From Faucicola osloensis_B (lineage in GTDB: Bacteria; Pseudomonadota; Gammaproteobacteria; Pseudomonadales; Moraxellaceae): a stretch of DNA of 64,000 nucleotides. Location: assembly GCA_964211495.1 (NCBI GenBank), contig CAXORL010000001.1, forward strand, positions 868,001 to 932,000, in the 5' to 3' direction. The translations under genes and the position numbers were made by a program. Numbering within the stretch: the first letter of the stretch is position 1; every line of letters begins with the position of its first letter. Positions 7,959 through 16,669 of the stretch are shown piece by piece. The notes under the pieces were generated by a model. The model was not told the DNA's origin. It searched no databases and worked only from the letters and a program-made list of their open reading frames with translations.

Positions 7959-8927
7959 ATGAAAATTTTACTCGCCAATCCCCGTGGTTTTTGTGCTGGG
8001 GTCGATAGAGCCATCGAAATCGTTAATGTCTGCCTTGAGCGCTTTGAACCGCCTATTTATGTGCGCCATGAAGTGGTACACAACAAGTTTGTGGTGGAAG
8101 ACCTTGCCAATCGCGGTGCGGTATTTGTCGAAGAGTTGGATGAAGTGCCGGATGGGGCGATTGTGATTTTTTCAGCGCATGGCGTCTCCAAAGCCGTGGA
8201 AGATGAAGCCGAACGCCGTGATTTGACGGTGTTTGATGCCACTTGCCCACTGGTTACCAAAGTCCATATCGAAGTCAATAAATTTGCCAAAACAGGCGTA
8301 GATGCGGTGTTGATTGGTCATGCCGGTCATCCAGAAGTGGAAGGCACGATGGGACGCTTCGATCCACAATACGGTGGACGTATTCACTTAATTGAAGATG
8401 TGGTGGATGTTGCCAACCTTGATTTACCGACTGATACTGATTTGGCTTTTGTCACCCAAACCACCCTATCGATGGATGACACCGCAGAAGTGATTGATGC
8501 GCTAAAAAATAAATTCCCCAAAATCCATGCGCCTCGTAAAGATGATATTTGTTATGCCACCCAAAACCGTCAAGATGCGGTCAAGGAGCTTGCGGCGCGT
8601 TGTCAAGTGGTGTTAGTGGTGGGCTCACCCAGCTCATCCAACTCCAACCGCTTGCGTGAACTCGCGGAGCGCTTGGGCGCCAAAGCGCATTTGATTGATA
8701 ATGCAGGCGAAATGCAAAAAGACTGGTTTGCAGGCGTGGATACGGTGGGTGTGACTGCGGGTGCGTCCGCGCCCGAAGTATTGATTCAAGAAGTATTAGA
8801 TACCTTACAATCCTGGGGTGGCGAAAAACCTGAAGAATTATCAGGTATTTTGGAAAACGTGACCTTTAGCTTGCCCAAAGCCTTGCGCTCACCCCAACTG
8901 TTTAATCCTAATGAATCCAAGATTTAA
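7959..8927 (+). CDS. ispH: 4-hydroxy-3-methylbut-2-enyl diphosphate reductase
   Basis: Last enzyme of the MEP isoprenoid pathway: reduces HMBPP to IPP and DMAPP with a [4Fe-4S] cluster. All three cluster cysteines are present (Cys12 in RGFCAGV, Cys96 in DATCPLV, Cys198 in DICYATQNRQ), along with substrate His41, His74, His124 and Glu128. It is 322 aa, standard for the family. It is monocistronic, with a terminator at 8958-8990, and divergent from gmk. Confidence 0.98.
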   Translation: MKILLANPRGFCAGVDRAIEIVNVCLERFEPPIYVRHEVVHNKFVVEDLANRGAVFVEELDEVPDGAIVIFSAHGVSKAVEDEAERRDLTVFDATCPLVTKVHIEVNKFAKTGVDAVLIGHAGHPEVEGTMGRFDPQYGGRIHLIEDVVDVANLDLPTDTDLAFVTQTTLSMDDTAEVIDALKNKFPKIHAPRKDDICYATQNRQDAVKELAARCQVVLVVGSPSSSNSNRLRELAERLGAKAHLIDNAGEMQKDWFAGVDTVGVTAGASAPEVLIQEVLDTLQSWGGEKPEELSGILENVTFSLPKALRSPQLFNPNESKI

Positions 8928-8957
8928 AAGAGATATAGTATCGGTTAGATGGCAAGT

Positions 8958-8990
8958 AAAGCCGGGTATAAGTATGCTCGGCTTTTTATT
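8958..8990 (+). terminator. Intrinsic terminator after ispH
   Basis: AAAGCCG pairs with CGGCTTT and is followed by a T-rich tract, 30 bp after the ispH stop. Confidence 0.75.
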
Positions 8991-9071
8991 AGTCATTTCA
9001 TTATTGGTTATTTAAACCCTGCTTGCATCATTTTTTCATTATTTAAAAATTAAAAAATTGTGCCGCTTATG

Positions 9072-9102
9072 CTTGAAATAGTTTTAGACTCACCCTAACT
9101 AT
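9072..9102 (+). promoter_or_regulatory. Candidate sigma-32 heat-shock promoter of htpG
   Basis: CTTGAAA at 9072-9078 is followed after 14 bp by CCCTAACTAT at 9093-9102, close to the RpoH consensus CTTGAAA-N(11-16)-CCCCATnT. It is correctly placed upstream of htpG, a classical heat-shock gene. Confidence 0.65.
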
Positions 9103-9130
9103 GACAACGAACCATCATAAATTGGGTTAA

Positions 9131-9154
9131 TTATTTTTATTCTTATTTTTAGGA
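9131..9154. repeat. 12-bp imperfect duplication carrying the htpG Shine-Dalgarno
   Basis: TTATTTTTATTC is followed by TTATTTTTAGGA (9 of 12 identical). The second copy supplies the AGGAG ribosome site 9 bp before the htpG ATG. Confidence 0.55.
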
Positions 9155-9164
9155 GTTACTTACT

Positions 9165-11120
9165 ATGTCAAATGAAAACAAACCTGAGCCAAAAAAACAT
9201 AGCTTTGAAGCTGAAGTCGCGCAACTATTACATCTAGTCACCCACTCGCTTTATTCAAATGCGGATATCTTTGTGCGTGAGCTGGTGTCAAATGCGTCTG
9301 ATGCCTGTGACAAGTTGCGTTTTGAAGGCAATCAAAACGACGCGCTGTATGAAGGTGACAGTGAACTACGCATTCGCATTGATATTGATAAAGATGCCAA
9401 AACCATCAGCTTTATTGACAATGGTATCGGTATGAATGAAGCCGATGCCGTAGAGCATTTGGGTACTATTGCCAAATCAGGCACCAAAGCTTTCTTAGAA
9501 AAATTATCCGATGCACAAAAACAAGACGGCAATTTGATTGGTCAATTTGGGGTGGGGTTTTATTCAGGTTTTATCGTAGCGGACACCATCACGGTGGAAT
9601 CGCGTAAAGCAGGTGAGCCTGCCAGCCAAGGCGTACGCTGGGTTTCAGACGGTACCGGTGAATTCACCACCGAAACCATCGAAAAGCCTACCCGTGGCAC
9701 GACCGTGATTTTACATATCACCGATGAACACAGCGAATACCTTGACCGCCAAAAAATCAAATCTTTAGTCAATAAATACTCTGACCATATCAGCTTGCCA
9801 ATCCAAATGCGCAAAGAAGTTTGGCAAGAAGAAGAACTCACTGACGCGCAAAAAACGGCTAATTCAGAAGCAGGGGGCGAAACTGCCAAAGGTCAAATGA
9901 TAACCACCGATGAATGGGAAACCATCAACCAAGCCAATGCCCTATGGACGCGCTCGCCTTCAGAAATTGAAGACGAAGAGTATCAAGAATTTTATAAAAA
10001 TCTTACCTATGACTATGATGAGCCGCTAACTTGGACGCACAACCGTGTCGAAGGACGTTTACAATATACTCAGCTGCTTTATATCCCTAAAAAAGCGCCG
10101 TTTGACCTGTACCAACGTGAGCAAAAACACGGTCTAAAACTGTACGTCAAACGTGTATTTATCATGGATGATGCCGAGCAGTTATTGCCGATGTATCTGC
10201 GGTTTGTCAAAGGGGTAATTGATACCGCTGATTTACCGCTCAATGTCAGCCGTGAAATCTTGCAAGAGTCTCGCGATGTCAAATCTATCCGCGATGGTAA
10301 TGCCCGCCGTATATTGACCGTGCTAGCTAGCTTAGCCAATAGCGATGAAGCCGAAAAGCAAGAAAAATATAAACAGTTTTATGCTGAATTTGGCAACGTC
10401 TTAAAAGAAGGCTTGGGTGAAGACCAAAGCAATATGGATAAAATTGCCAAATTATTGCGCTATGCCACTACCACTGATGACAATGTGGTCACCAGTTTTG
10501 ACGACTATAAAGGTCGTATGAAAGACGGTCAAAAGGCGATTTATTATCTAACAGCTGAAAACCTTGCCGCCGCCAAAGCCAGTCCGCAACTTGAAGTGTT
10601 CAAGAAAAAAGGCATTGAAGTCATCTTGATGACCAACCCCGTTGATGAATGGGCAATGAACTTTATGTTTGAGTACGATGGCACACCGCTACAAAACATC
10701 GCCAAAGGCGCGGTAGACTTGGGCGATTTGACCGATGAAGCCGAGAAGGAAGAAGCCAAAAAAGCGGAAGAAACCTTCAAGCCTGTGGTAGAAAAACTCA
10801 AAGGCGTGTTGGGTAGCCGTGCTAAAGATGTGCGCGTGTCAAATCGTTTGGTGGATAGCCCTGCTTTGCTAGTGACGGCGGATGGTGAACTATCACCACA
10901 GATGATGCAAATGCTCAAACAAATGGGTCAGCCTGTGCCAGAGAGCAAGCCAATTTTGGAAGTTAACCCAAACCATCCGCTCATTCAAAAATTGGAAAGC
11001 GCAGAGCAGTTCGATGACCTCGCGCAAGTGATTTTTGACCAAGCATTACTTGCCGAAGGCGGTCAGCTTGAAGACCCAGCCGCTTATCTAAAACGCGTCA
11101 ATGCGTTGTTGATGAAGTAA
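9165..11120 (+). CDS. htpG: Molecular chaperone HtpG (bacterial Hsp90)
   Basis: Cytosolic ATP-dependent chaperone dimer. The 651-aa sequence has the GHKL ATPase domain (ELVSNASDACDKLRF near 40-54, FIDNGIGMN, LGTIAKSGT, GQFGVGFYS), the middle domain with LPLNVSREILQ, and a C-terminal dimerisation domain. A Lys/Glu-rich acidic stretch (AEKEEAKKAEE) occurs near 525. It is somewhat longer than the 624-aa E. coli protein. The ribosome site AGGAG is strong and a heat-shock-type promoter lies upstream. Confidence 0.98.
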   Translation: MSNENKPEPKKHSFEAEVAQLLHLVTHSLYSNADIFVRELVSNASDACDKLRFEGNQNDALYEGDSELRIRIDIDKDAKTISFIDNGIGMNEADAVEHLGTIAKSGTKAFLEKLSDAQKQDGNLIGQFGVGFYSGFIVADTITVESRKAGEPASQGVRWVSDGTGEFTTETIEKPTRGTTVILHITDEHSEYLDRQKIKSLVNKYSDHISLPIQMRKEVWQEEELTDAQKTANSEAGGETAKGQMITTDEWETINQANALWTRSPSEIEDEEYQEFYKNLTYDYDEPLTWTHNRVEGRLQYTQLLYIPKKAPFDLYQREQKHGLKLYVKRVFIMDDAEQLLPMYLRFVKGVIDTADLPLNVSREILQESRDVKSIRDGNARRILTVLASLANSDEAEKQEKYKQFYAEFGNVLKEGLGEDQSNMDKIAKLLRYATTTDDNVVTSFDDYKGRMKDGQKAIYYLTAENLAAAKASPQLEVFKKKGIEVILMTNPVDEWAMNFMFEYDGTPLQNIAKGAVDLGDLTDEAEKEEAKKAEETFKPVVEKLKGVLGSRAKDVRVSNRLVDSPALLVTADGELSPQMMQMLKQMGQPVPESKPILEVNPNHPLIQKLESAEQFDDLAQVIFDQALLAEGGQLEDPAAYLKRVNALLMK

Positions 11121-11170
11121 GTTATTTTGCTGGCTTCAAAATAAAACCCATAAATAAAAACTGATAAACA

Positions 11171-11210
11171 AAAACCGAAGCCTAGGCTGTTGCTTAGGCT
11201 TCGGTTTTTT
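11171..11210 (+). terminator. Bidirectional intrinsic terminator between htpG and the DUF2628 gene
   Basis: A 14-bp perfect stem (AAAACCGAAGCCTA and TAGGCTTCGGTTTT) with T-tracts on both strands separates the convergent genes. Confidence 0.92.
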
Positions 11211-11262
11211 TTGAAAACCACCGCCATCGCATCGGCTAGTGGTTGTAAGCACCACTATTTTA

Positions 11263-12210
11263 TCAGCGCTCGGCAAGCATACATTGTTTGGGGATTTGCT
11301 TGCGATTGAGTGAGGTGATACAGCCCCAACTACCATTGACTTTACTATCGCCAATACGGTACATGGTCAGCGTCTGACCATTGAGCCAGCGATTAGGAAA
11401 CGGCACGCCTCGTACTGTCGCTTGAATCATACAATGACTGTCAGTTGGAATGCTTTCTGCTTGGGTCAGTACTTTTAACACCACTTTTTGGTTATCTGTG
11501 CTTAGCGGTGTATTGACAGGACATTGACCGGTGGCTTTGTAGATGGCATCCACTCGTCCCTGTGCGCTTTCTACGATATCAAGCACTTCAAACAGCGTGG
11601 CATTGGCTTTTTGTTTGGCATAAATCGGCAAAAACTGCACTTGTATCACAAACAAAGAAAACGCATAAAACCCAAACGCCAGCGCCAAACCCACCAGACT
11701 CACACCGCCGTGCCTGCGGATATGAGCGAGCTGTTTTTCCTCATCCCGCGGATACATTTCAATGGCATCGGCGATTTCACGGCGTGCCATCCGATAATAA
11801 TAAGCATCGCTCCAACGTGCCACCATCACCGACCAAAACAGCCATATCACAAGCCCAATGCCAATACGTAGCGGCATACGAATCGCTTCATCAAGATTGC
11901 GTATCAATAAGTATTCTATCGCCACCAAAATGATGGTGACATTGAGCTGAATAAACGACCATCCCGCCACCGAATAGACAATGCTATCTAAGAATCGCTT
12001 ACGGTATAACAGCCAAGGAAACGTCATCAAAAACCCTGCCCAATGCCACTTTGCCGTCAGTCGCCCTGCCTGATCAAACTGGGCAAAACGCTTGAGATAA
12101 TATGCCTGAGAACGATTGCCGATAAAGGCTTTGTCATACATCAGACGCTGTTTATCGGTTAGCTGTGGCTGCCAAAATGGCGGCGGTGATGTTTTTTCGA
12201 GAAATAACAT
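11263..12210 (-). CDS. DUF2628-type membrane protein with a type IV pilin-like C-terminal domain
   Basis: A 315-aa protein. Residues about 1-185 resemble DUF2628: a soluble lead, then WHWAGFLMTFPWLLYRKR and three hydrophobic helices (about 58-72, 82-105, 110-130). A further helix near 170-190 (SLVGLALAFGFYAFSLFVIQ) runs into FLPIYAKQKANATLFEVLD and a C-terminal region with paired cysteines, GQCP, SHCMIQ and a GSWGCITSLNRKQIPKQC ending, which looks like the globular domain of PilA/ComP pilins. The fourth helix plus pilin head would place this domain at the periplasmic face. No prepilin peptidase site is visible. Function unknown; a role in pilus or competence biology is only suggested by the similarity. 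Confidence 0.7.
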   Translation of the reverse strand: MLFLEKTSPPPFWQPQLTDKQRLMYDKAFIGNRSQAYYLKRFAQFDQAGRLTAKWHWAGFLMTFPWLLYRKRFLDSIVYSVAGWSFIQLNVTIILVAIEYLLIRNLDEAIRMPLRIGIGLVIWLFWSVMVARWSDAYYYRMARREIADAIEMYPRDEEKQLAHIRRHGGVSLVGLALAFGFYAFSLFVIQVQFLPIYAKQKANATLFEVLDIVESAQGRVDAIYKATGQCPVNTPLSTDNQKVVLKVLTQAESIPTDSHCMIQATVRGVPFPNRWLNGQTLTMYRIGDSKVNGSWGCITSLNRKQIPKQCMLAER

Positions 12211-12235
12211 GGCGATTAGGGATTATCCATTGGTT

Positions 12236-12283
12236 GTTTTCACTTGTTGAGGTTTTCACTTTTTGGGGTTTTCACTTATAATA
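12236..12283. repeat. 16-bp tandem repeat x3 merging into the trmB -10 box
   Basis: Units GTTTTCACTTGTTGAG, GTTTTCACTTTTTGGG and GTTTTCACTTATAATA are adjacent. The third contains TATAAT (12277-12282), so the promoter of trmB appears to be built from or degraded into the repeat. Confidence 0.75.
12277..12282 (+). promoter_or_regulatory. TATAAT -10 box of trmB
   Basis: A perfect TATAAT lies 53 bp before the ATG chosen for trmB and inside a longer open frame starting with TTG at 12263. This argues that the longer start is not used. The -35 is not clear. Confidence 0.55.
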
Positions 12284-12334
12284 GCCGAATTTTATCACAA
12301 CCACCCTTTATCACACCAACTACGATTTTTGCAA

Positions 12335-13174
12335 ATGATGACACATCAAGACACCCAAAGCTCTGAGAAAGTTGATGCGGCTAAACCCGATGCCCAATGC
12401 CTTTCTCCCAATCTCTCCACTAGCCCTCAACCGAATGATGAAAACCTTGATTCATCCCCGCACTATCGCGCCATTCAAACTTTTATGAAGCGCAAAACCC
12501 ATGTGGGCAAAAAGGCAGAAGCTGGGTTACAGTCAGACTTTGCCCATTTTTTTGTCCAGCCCAATTTGGATGCAATACAAGCAATGGATATCGGCGGTAT
12601 AACCAATTTGCGTGAGCTATTTTCAAACCCTGATGCGCCTTTGACACTGGAAATCGGTTTTGGTATGGGCACAAGCTTGGTGGAAATGGCAAAAAATGAG
12701 CCAACACGAAACTTTGTCGGCATTGAAGTGCATGAGGCAGGACTGGGTAACTGTGCATTTTTGGCAGGGGAACTGGGTCTAAACAACCTCAAACTCATCA
12801 GTGGCGATGCCATTGCCCTGATGCAGCAATTACCGGCGGCGCATATTGACACGCTGCAGTTGTATTTTCCCGACCCTTGGCAAAAAAAGCGCCATTACAA
12901 ACGCCGTTTTGTTAGTGCTGATCGCATGAGGGTGGTGGAACGGGTGCTTAAAAAAGGCGGCATGTTTCATGCTGCCACCGATTGGGAACATTATGCCCAC
13001 TGGATGATTGAAGTCATGGATAGTTTAACCGCGTTTAAGAACGTCGAAGGCAAAAACAGCGAAGGTATAGGTAACTTTTTGCCGCGTCCCGATTTTCGCC
13101 CCCTGACTAAATTTGAAAAACGCGGAATGGAGGAAGGTCGCGCTATTTACGATATTATGTATCGCAAAGTTTAG
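12335..13174 (+). CDS. trmB: tRNA (guanine(46)-N(7))-methyltransferase
   Basis: Uses S-adenosylmethionine to methylate G46 of tRNA. From the ATG at 12335 the protein is 279 aa. The SAM-binding LEIGFGMGTSL is at 105-115, and the family hallmark PDPWQKKRHYKRR at 179-191. The first 50 residues are polar, low-complexity and poorly conserved, so ATG 12338 is equally possible; the in-frame TTG at 12263 is rejected because the -10 box lies inside it. A terminator follows at 13201-13229. Confidence 0.96.
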   Translation: MMTHQDTQSSEKVDAAKPDAQCLSPNLSTSPQPNDENLDSSPHYRAIQTFMKRKTHVGKKAEAGLQSDFAHFFVQPNLDAIQAMDIGGITNLRELFSNPDAPLTLEIGFGMGTSLVEMAKNEPTRNFVGIEVHEAGLGNCAFLAGELGLNNLKLISGDAIALMQQLPAAHIDTLQLYFPDPWQKKRHYKRRFVSADRMRVVERVLKKGGMFHAATDWEHYAHWMIEVMDSLTAFKNVEGKNSEGIGNFLPRPDFRPLTKFEKRGMEEGRAIYDIMYRKV

Positions 13175-13200
13175 CGCGTTGACAATTTTATGCCATAAAC

Positions 13201-13229
13201 AGGATAATCACAGCGATTATCCTTTTTTT
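13201..13229 (+). terminator. Intrinsic terminator after trmB
   Basis: Perfect 9-bp stem AGGATAATC / GATTATCC(T) with a 5-nt loop followed by seven T, 27 bp after the trmB stop. Confidence 0.92.
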
Positions 13230-13384
13230 ATGCCTGATATTTTTCTACAATGTGACTTTTCGTTATTAGATGGTATCTATCAGGATGTCGATTAGCGTGT
13301 GATGACAATTGTAAAATCTCTATGACTGCTAGCAATTTTAGTGGTTTTATTACCTTGAATCGGGATGACCTTAGGAGTGATGGG

Positions 13385-14872
13385 ATGACACCCGTTTATA
13401 TTACATTTACGTTGTATTTGATTTTGGTATTGGGTATCGGGTTTGCGGCATATTTTGCCACGCGTAACTTTGATGACTATATTTTGGGTGGTCGTAGTCT
13501 GGGCAGTTTTGTGACCGCGATGTCGGCGGGTGCGTCAGATATGTCAGGGTGGCTGCTGATGGGGTTACCTGGGGCGATTTATGTATCGGGGCTGAGTGAA
13601 TCTTGGATTGCGATTGGTTTGGTGATTGGTGCGTATTTTAACTGGCTTTTGGTGGCGGGTCGACTGCGGGTACATACTGAGTTTAATAACAATGCGCTAA
13701 CTTTGCCTGAATACTTTCACCACCGCTTTGGCGCCAACAATAAATTGATTAAAATTGCTTCGGCGGCGATTATTTTATTTTTCTTTACGATTTATTGCGC
13801 CTCAGGCATTGTCGCAGGTGCGCGACTATTTGAAAGCTTGTTTGAAATTGACTATGCCAAGGCTATGTGGCTAGGGGCATTTGCCACCATTATCTATACC
13901 TTTATTGGGGGTTTTTTGGCGGTAAGCTGGACGGATACTATTCAAGCAAGTTTGATGATTTTTGCACTGGTATTCGCGCCCATCATGGTTTATTTAAACT
14001 TAGGCGGTATGGATGAAATTCATGCGGCGGTCAGTATGGCGGCACAGGCAAATAACAAAAACTACGGTAACTTGCTGTTTGGTACGTCATTTGTCGGTAT
14101 CATCAGTGCGGCTGCGTGGGGCTTGGGTTATTTCGGTCAGCCGCATATTTTGGCGCGTTTTATGGCGGCAAATTCGGTCAAATCACTGAATAATGCCCGC
14201 CGTATCGGTATGACTTGGATGATTTTATGTCTAGCAGGCGCGGTGGCAGTCGGTTATTTTGGGCTTGCCTATATGACGGTGCATCCTGAACAAACTGCTA
14301 TCTTAAAAGATAACAACGAGCGTATCTTTATCGGTTTGGCACAATTGTTATTTAACCCTTGGATTGTCGGTGTGGTATTGTCTGCTATTTTGGCGGCGGT
14401 CATGAGTACCCTTAGCTGTCAATTATTGGTATGCTCAAGCGCGATTACAGAAGACTTTTATAAAGGGTTTATTCGCCCTACTGCCACGCAAAAAGAGCTG
14501 GTTTGGATTGGTCGATTCATGGTGCTTTTGGTCTCAGCGATTGCCATTGTCATCGCCCAAAACCCTGACAGCAAAGTGTTAGGATTGGTCTCGTATGCTT
14601 GGGCAGGTTTTGGTGCGGCGTTTGGTCCTGTGGTGTTGATGTCATTATTTTGGCGACGTATGACTGGCGCAGGCGCGTTGGCGGGTATGCTTGTAGGCGC
14701 ATTGACGGTCATCGCTTGGAAACCGTTAACCGGTAGTAGTCTTTATGAAATCGTACCAGGCTTTATTTTAGGCATGATTGCCATCTATGTGGTATCGCTG
14801 TTAACGCCCGCGTCTGACAAAGTCATGGCACGTTTTGATGATGCCAATAAAGCCTATAACGCAGCTCGATAA
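13385..14872 (+). CDS. putP: Sodium/proline symporter
   Basis: Inner-membrane SSS-family transporter that imports L-proline with Na+. The start at 13385 is chosen over an upstream ATG at 13322 because AGGAG lies 7 bp before it and the protein then begins like other PutP (MTPVYITFTLYL). The 495-aa product has about 13 hydrophobic helices, with FDDYILGGRSLG and SAGASDMSGWLLMGLPGAIY near the N-terminus matching PutP closely. It stands alone between two terminators; no proline dehydrogenase gene is in the window. Confidence 0.95.
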   Translation: MTPVYITFTLYLILVLGIGFAAYFATRNFDDYILGGRSLGSFVTAMSAGASDMSGWLLMGLPGAIYVSGLSESWIAIGLVIGAYFNWLLVAGRLRVHTEFNNNALTLPEYFHHRFGANNKLIKIASAAIILFFFTIYCASGIVAGARLFESLFEIDYAKAMWLGAFATIIYTFIGGFLAVSWTDTIQASLMIFALVFAPIMVYLNLGGMDEIHAAVSMAAQANNKNYGNLLFGTSFVGIISAAAWGLGYFGQPHILARFMAANSVKSLNNARRIGMTWMILCLAGAVAVGYFGLAYMTVHPEQTAILKDNNERIFIGLAQLLFNPWIVGVVLSAILAAVMSTLSCQLLVCSSAITEDFYKGFIRPTATQKELVWIGRFMVLLVSAIAIVIAQNPDSKVLGLVSYAWAGFGAAFGPVVLMSLFWRRMTGAGALAGMLVGALTVIAWKPLTGSSLYEIVPGFILGMIAIYVVSLLTPASDKVMARFDDANKAYNAAR

Positions 14873-14907
14873 TATCGAATGACAATTTAAATAGTAATTT
14901 AAATGAC

Positions 14908-14934
14908 AAAAGGGTGATACAGCTATCGCCCTTT
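14908..14934 (+). terminator. Intrinsic terminator after putP
   Basis: AAAAGGGTGATA pairs with TATCGCCCTTTT around a 4-nt loop, with a T-tract on the + strand. Confidence 0.88.
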
Positions 14935-14979
14935 TTTTATTTTTCTTTTTCAGTTTTTTATTGTCAAATGACAAACAAC

Positions 14980-15008
14980 AAAAAAGCCAAACATCAAAAT
15001 GCTTGGCT
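14980..15008 (-). terminator. Intrinsic terminator of the tRNA-Met transcript
   Basis: On the minus strand AGCCAAGCA pairs with TGTTTGGCT and runs into TTTTTT, about 55 bp beyond the tRNA-Met 3' end. Confidence 0.8.
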
Positions 15009-15061
15009 TAGCAAAATACGGGGCTTGTCAAAATAGCGTGCGTTAAGTTATTTGCAAATGG

Positions 15062-15135
15062 TGGCGATGAAGAGACTTGAACTCTTGACCTCACGATTAT
15101 GAGTCGTGCGCTCTAACCAGCTGAGCTACATCGCC
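15062..15135 (-). tRNA. tRNA-Met (CAT)
   Basis: A complete cloverleaf on the minus strand: acceptor GGCGATG/CATCGCC with discriminator A, D-arm GCTC-AGCTGGTTA-GAGC, anticodon stem ACGA/TCGT with loop CTCATAA (anticodon at 15099-15101), and T-arm with TTCAAGT. CCA is not encoded. The sequence resembles elongator Met tRNA; a tRNA-Ile with lysidine at C34 cannot be fully excluded. Confidence 0.93.
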
Positions 15136-15202
15136 ATGTTTGGCAAATTTGCAAGATTTAGGCAGAATTTTGAAAGTATTTCTTGCCTGTCATGGGGTGC
15201 AT

Positions 15203-15231
15203 ATTATGCGTATTTAACCCTATGGCGTCAA
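15203..15231 (-). promoter_or_regulatory. Sigma-70 promoter of tRNA-Met
   Basis: Read on the minus strand, TTGACG (15231-15226) and CATAAT (15208-15203) are separated by 17 bp and lie about 70 bp upstream of the tRNA. Confidence 0.7.
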
Positions 15232-15481
15232 GCATTTTGTCACATTTTTTTTCATTTTCTCAAAATTTAATTTTTTTCCTGTCGTGGCTGAGCATTGGCT
15301 GAGTGTTGGCTTCAAAATCATTTGAAATGACAAAAACCCGTGAACGTCACTTGAATTTTTGCATATATTTACCATAATAGTATCAACGTGCCAAAATATT
15401 ATATTGGTTACTGTCATACTCCCCTAATCTCTCAACCTTATGATTTATCACAACTATAAAAACCCATAAAAGGAAGCACTC

Positions 15482-16666
15482 TTGAGCGATACCATCAGCA
15501 GAACGGTCGATTTATCATCTCTAAAAGCCCACCAACTCAAAACCCTATTGGGCGAATACAATAACCACATTAAGTACCTTGAACATCGTCTGTCAGTCCA
15601 CATTCACCAACGCAAAACCGATTTTGTGATTTCAGGTGAGCTTGATTCAGTCACGCGTGCTGAGCGTATTTTGGTACAGCTTGCCGATGAAGCACAAAGC
15701 AACGACGTCATCTCGCCAGAAGATTTGCACCTGCTTGTGCAGACCAGTTTTAGCCGTGAGCACGATTTAGCGCTAGAGAATAATGCCGCTAGCGAAAATG
15801 GCAGCGAGCGCGCCGATAGCACTGAATTCACCCCGATTAGTTTGAGAACCCGTAAAGGAAAAATCATTCCCCGCGGTTACAACCAACAGCAATATGTCAA
15901 AAAAATCTTACTGTCTGATGTTTCGTTTGGCGTAGGGCCTGCAGGGACGGGTAAGACTTACTTGGCGGTGGCTTGTGCGGTGGATATGCTAGAGCGCAAT
16001 GAGATTGAGCGTATTTTGCTCGTGCGCCCTGCGGTAGAAGCCGGGGAAAAACTGGGCTTTTTACCGGGGGATTTGACCCAAAAAATCGACCCTTATCTAC
16101 GCCCACTTTATGACGCTTTATATGAAATGCTAGGGTTTGAAAAAGTGGCAAAACTGATTGAAAAACAAGTCATTGAAGTAGCCCCCCTCGCCTACATGCG
16201 CGGTCGTACCTTAAACAATTCGTTTGTGATTTTGGATGAAGCACAAAACACCACCCCTGAGCAAATGAAAATGTTCTTGACCCGTTTGGGTTTTGGCTCG
16301 CGGGCGGTCATCACGGGCGATATGTCACAGGTGGACTTACCTCGCGGCACCAAGTCAGGCTTGCGGCATTCGCTAGAAATCTTGGCGGATATTGAAGAAA
16401 TTCATGTGACACGGTTTGATAGCAAAGATGTGGTACGCCATCAGTTGGTTCAAAAAATCGTGCAAGCCTACGATAAATACGATGAAGCGCAAGAAGCGAT
16501 TAAAGAAGCCAAAAAGCAATCGCGCCTACTCGAACAAAGCCAAGCACAGTCCCAAGCCGCAAGTTCGGCTATCGGGGTAACGGATAACAATGCTCCAATT
16601 GATAAAGCACCGATTGATAAAGCTCCGATTGATAACGCACCCATTGATATAGGTATCGCGGAGTAG
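15482..16666 (+). CDS. phoH: PhoH-like ATPase (YbeZ family)
   Basis: A 394-aa cytosolic P-loop NTPase. The N-terminal 1-70 resembles a KH-like segment, Walker A GPAGTGKT is at 152-159, and Walker B FVILDEAQNT follows with the GDMSQVDLP sensor. It starts at TTG, supported by AAGGAAG 6 bp upstream. It is followed 3 bp later by ybeY, the conserved pairing linked to 16S rRNA maturation and ribosome quality control. The C-terminal tail is unusual: a 5-residue motif (KAPID/NAPID) is repeated four times, encoded by 15-bp tandem repeats. Confidence 0.95.
   Translation: MSDTISRTVDLSSLKAHQLKTLLGEYNNHIKYLEHRLSVHIHQRKTDFVISGELDSVTRAERILVQLADEAQSNDVISPEDLHLLVQTSFSREHDLALENNAASENGSERADSTEFTPISLRTRKGKIIPRGYNQQQYVKKILLSDVSFGVGPAGTGKTYLAVACAVDMLERNEIERILLVRPAVEAGEKLGFLPGDLTQKIDPYLRPLYDALYEMLGFEKVAKLIEKQVIEVAPLAYMRGRTLNNSFVILDEAQNTTPEQMKMFLTRLGFGSRAVITGDMSQVDLPRGTKSGLRHSLEILADIEEIHVTRFDSKDVVRHQLVQKIVQAYDKYDEAQEAIKEAKKQSRLLEQSQAQSQAASSAIGVTDNNAPIDKAPIDKAPIDNAPIDIGIAE
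16590..16649. repeat. 15-bp coding tandem repeat x4 in the phoH tail
   Basis: Four units of the form GCWCCRATTGATAAA encode APIDK/APIDN. The tail after about residue 365 is low-complexity and probably variable between strains. Confidence 0.8.
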
Positions 16667-16669
16667 CTT

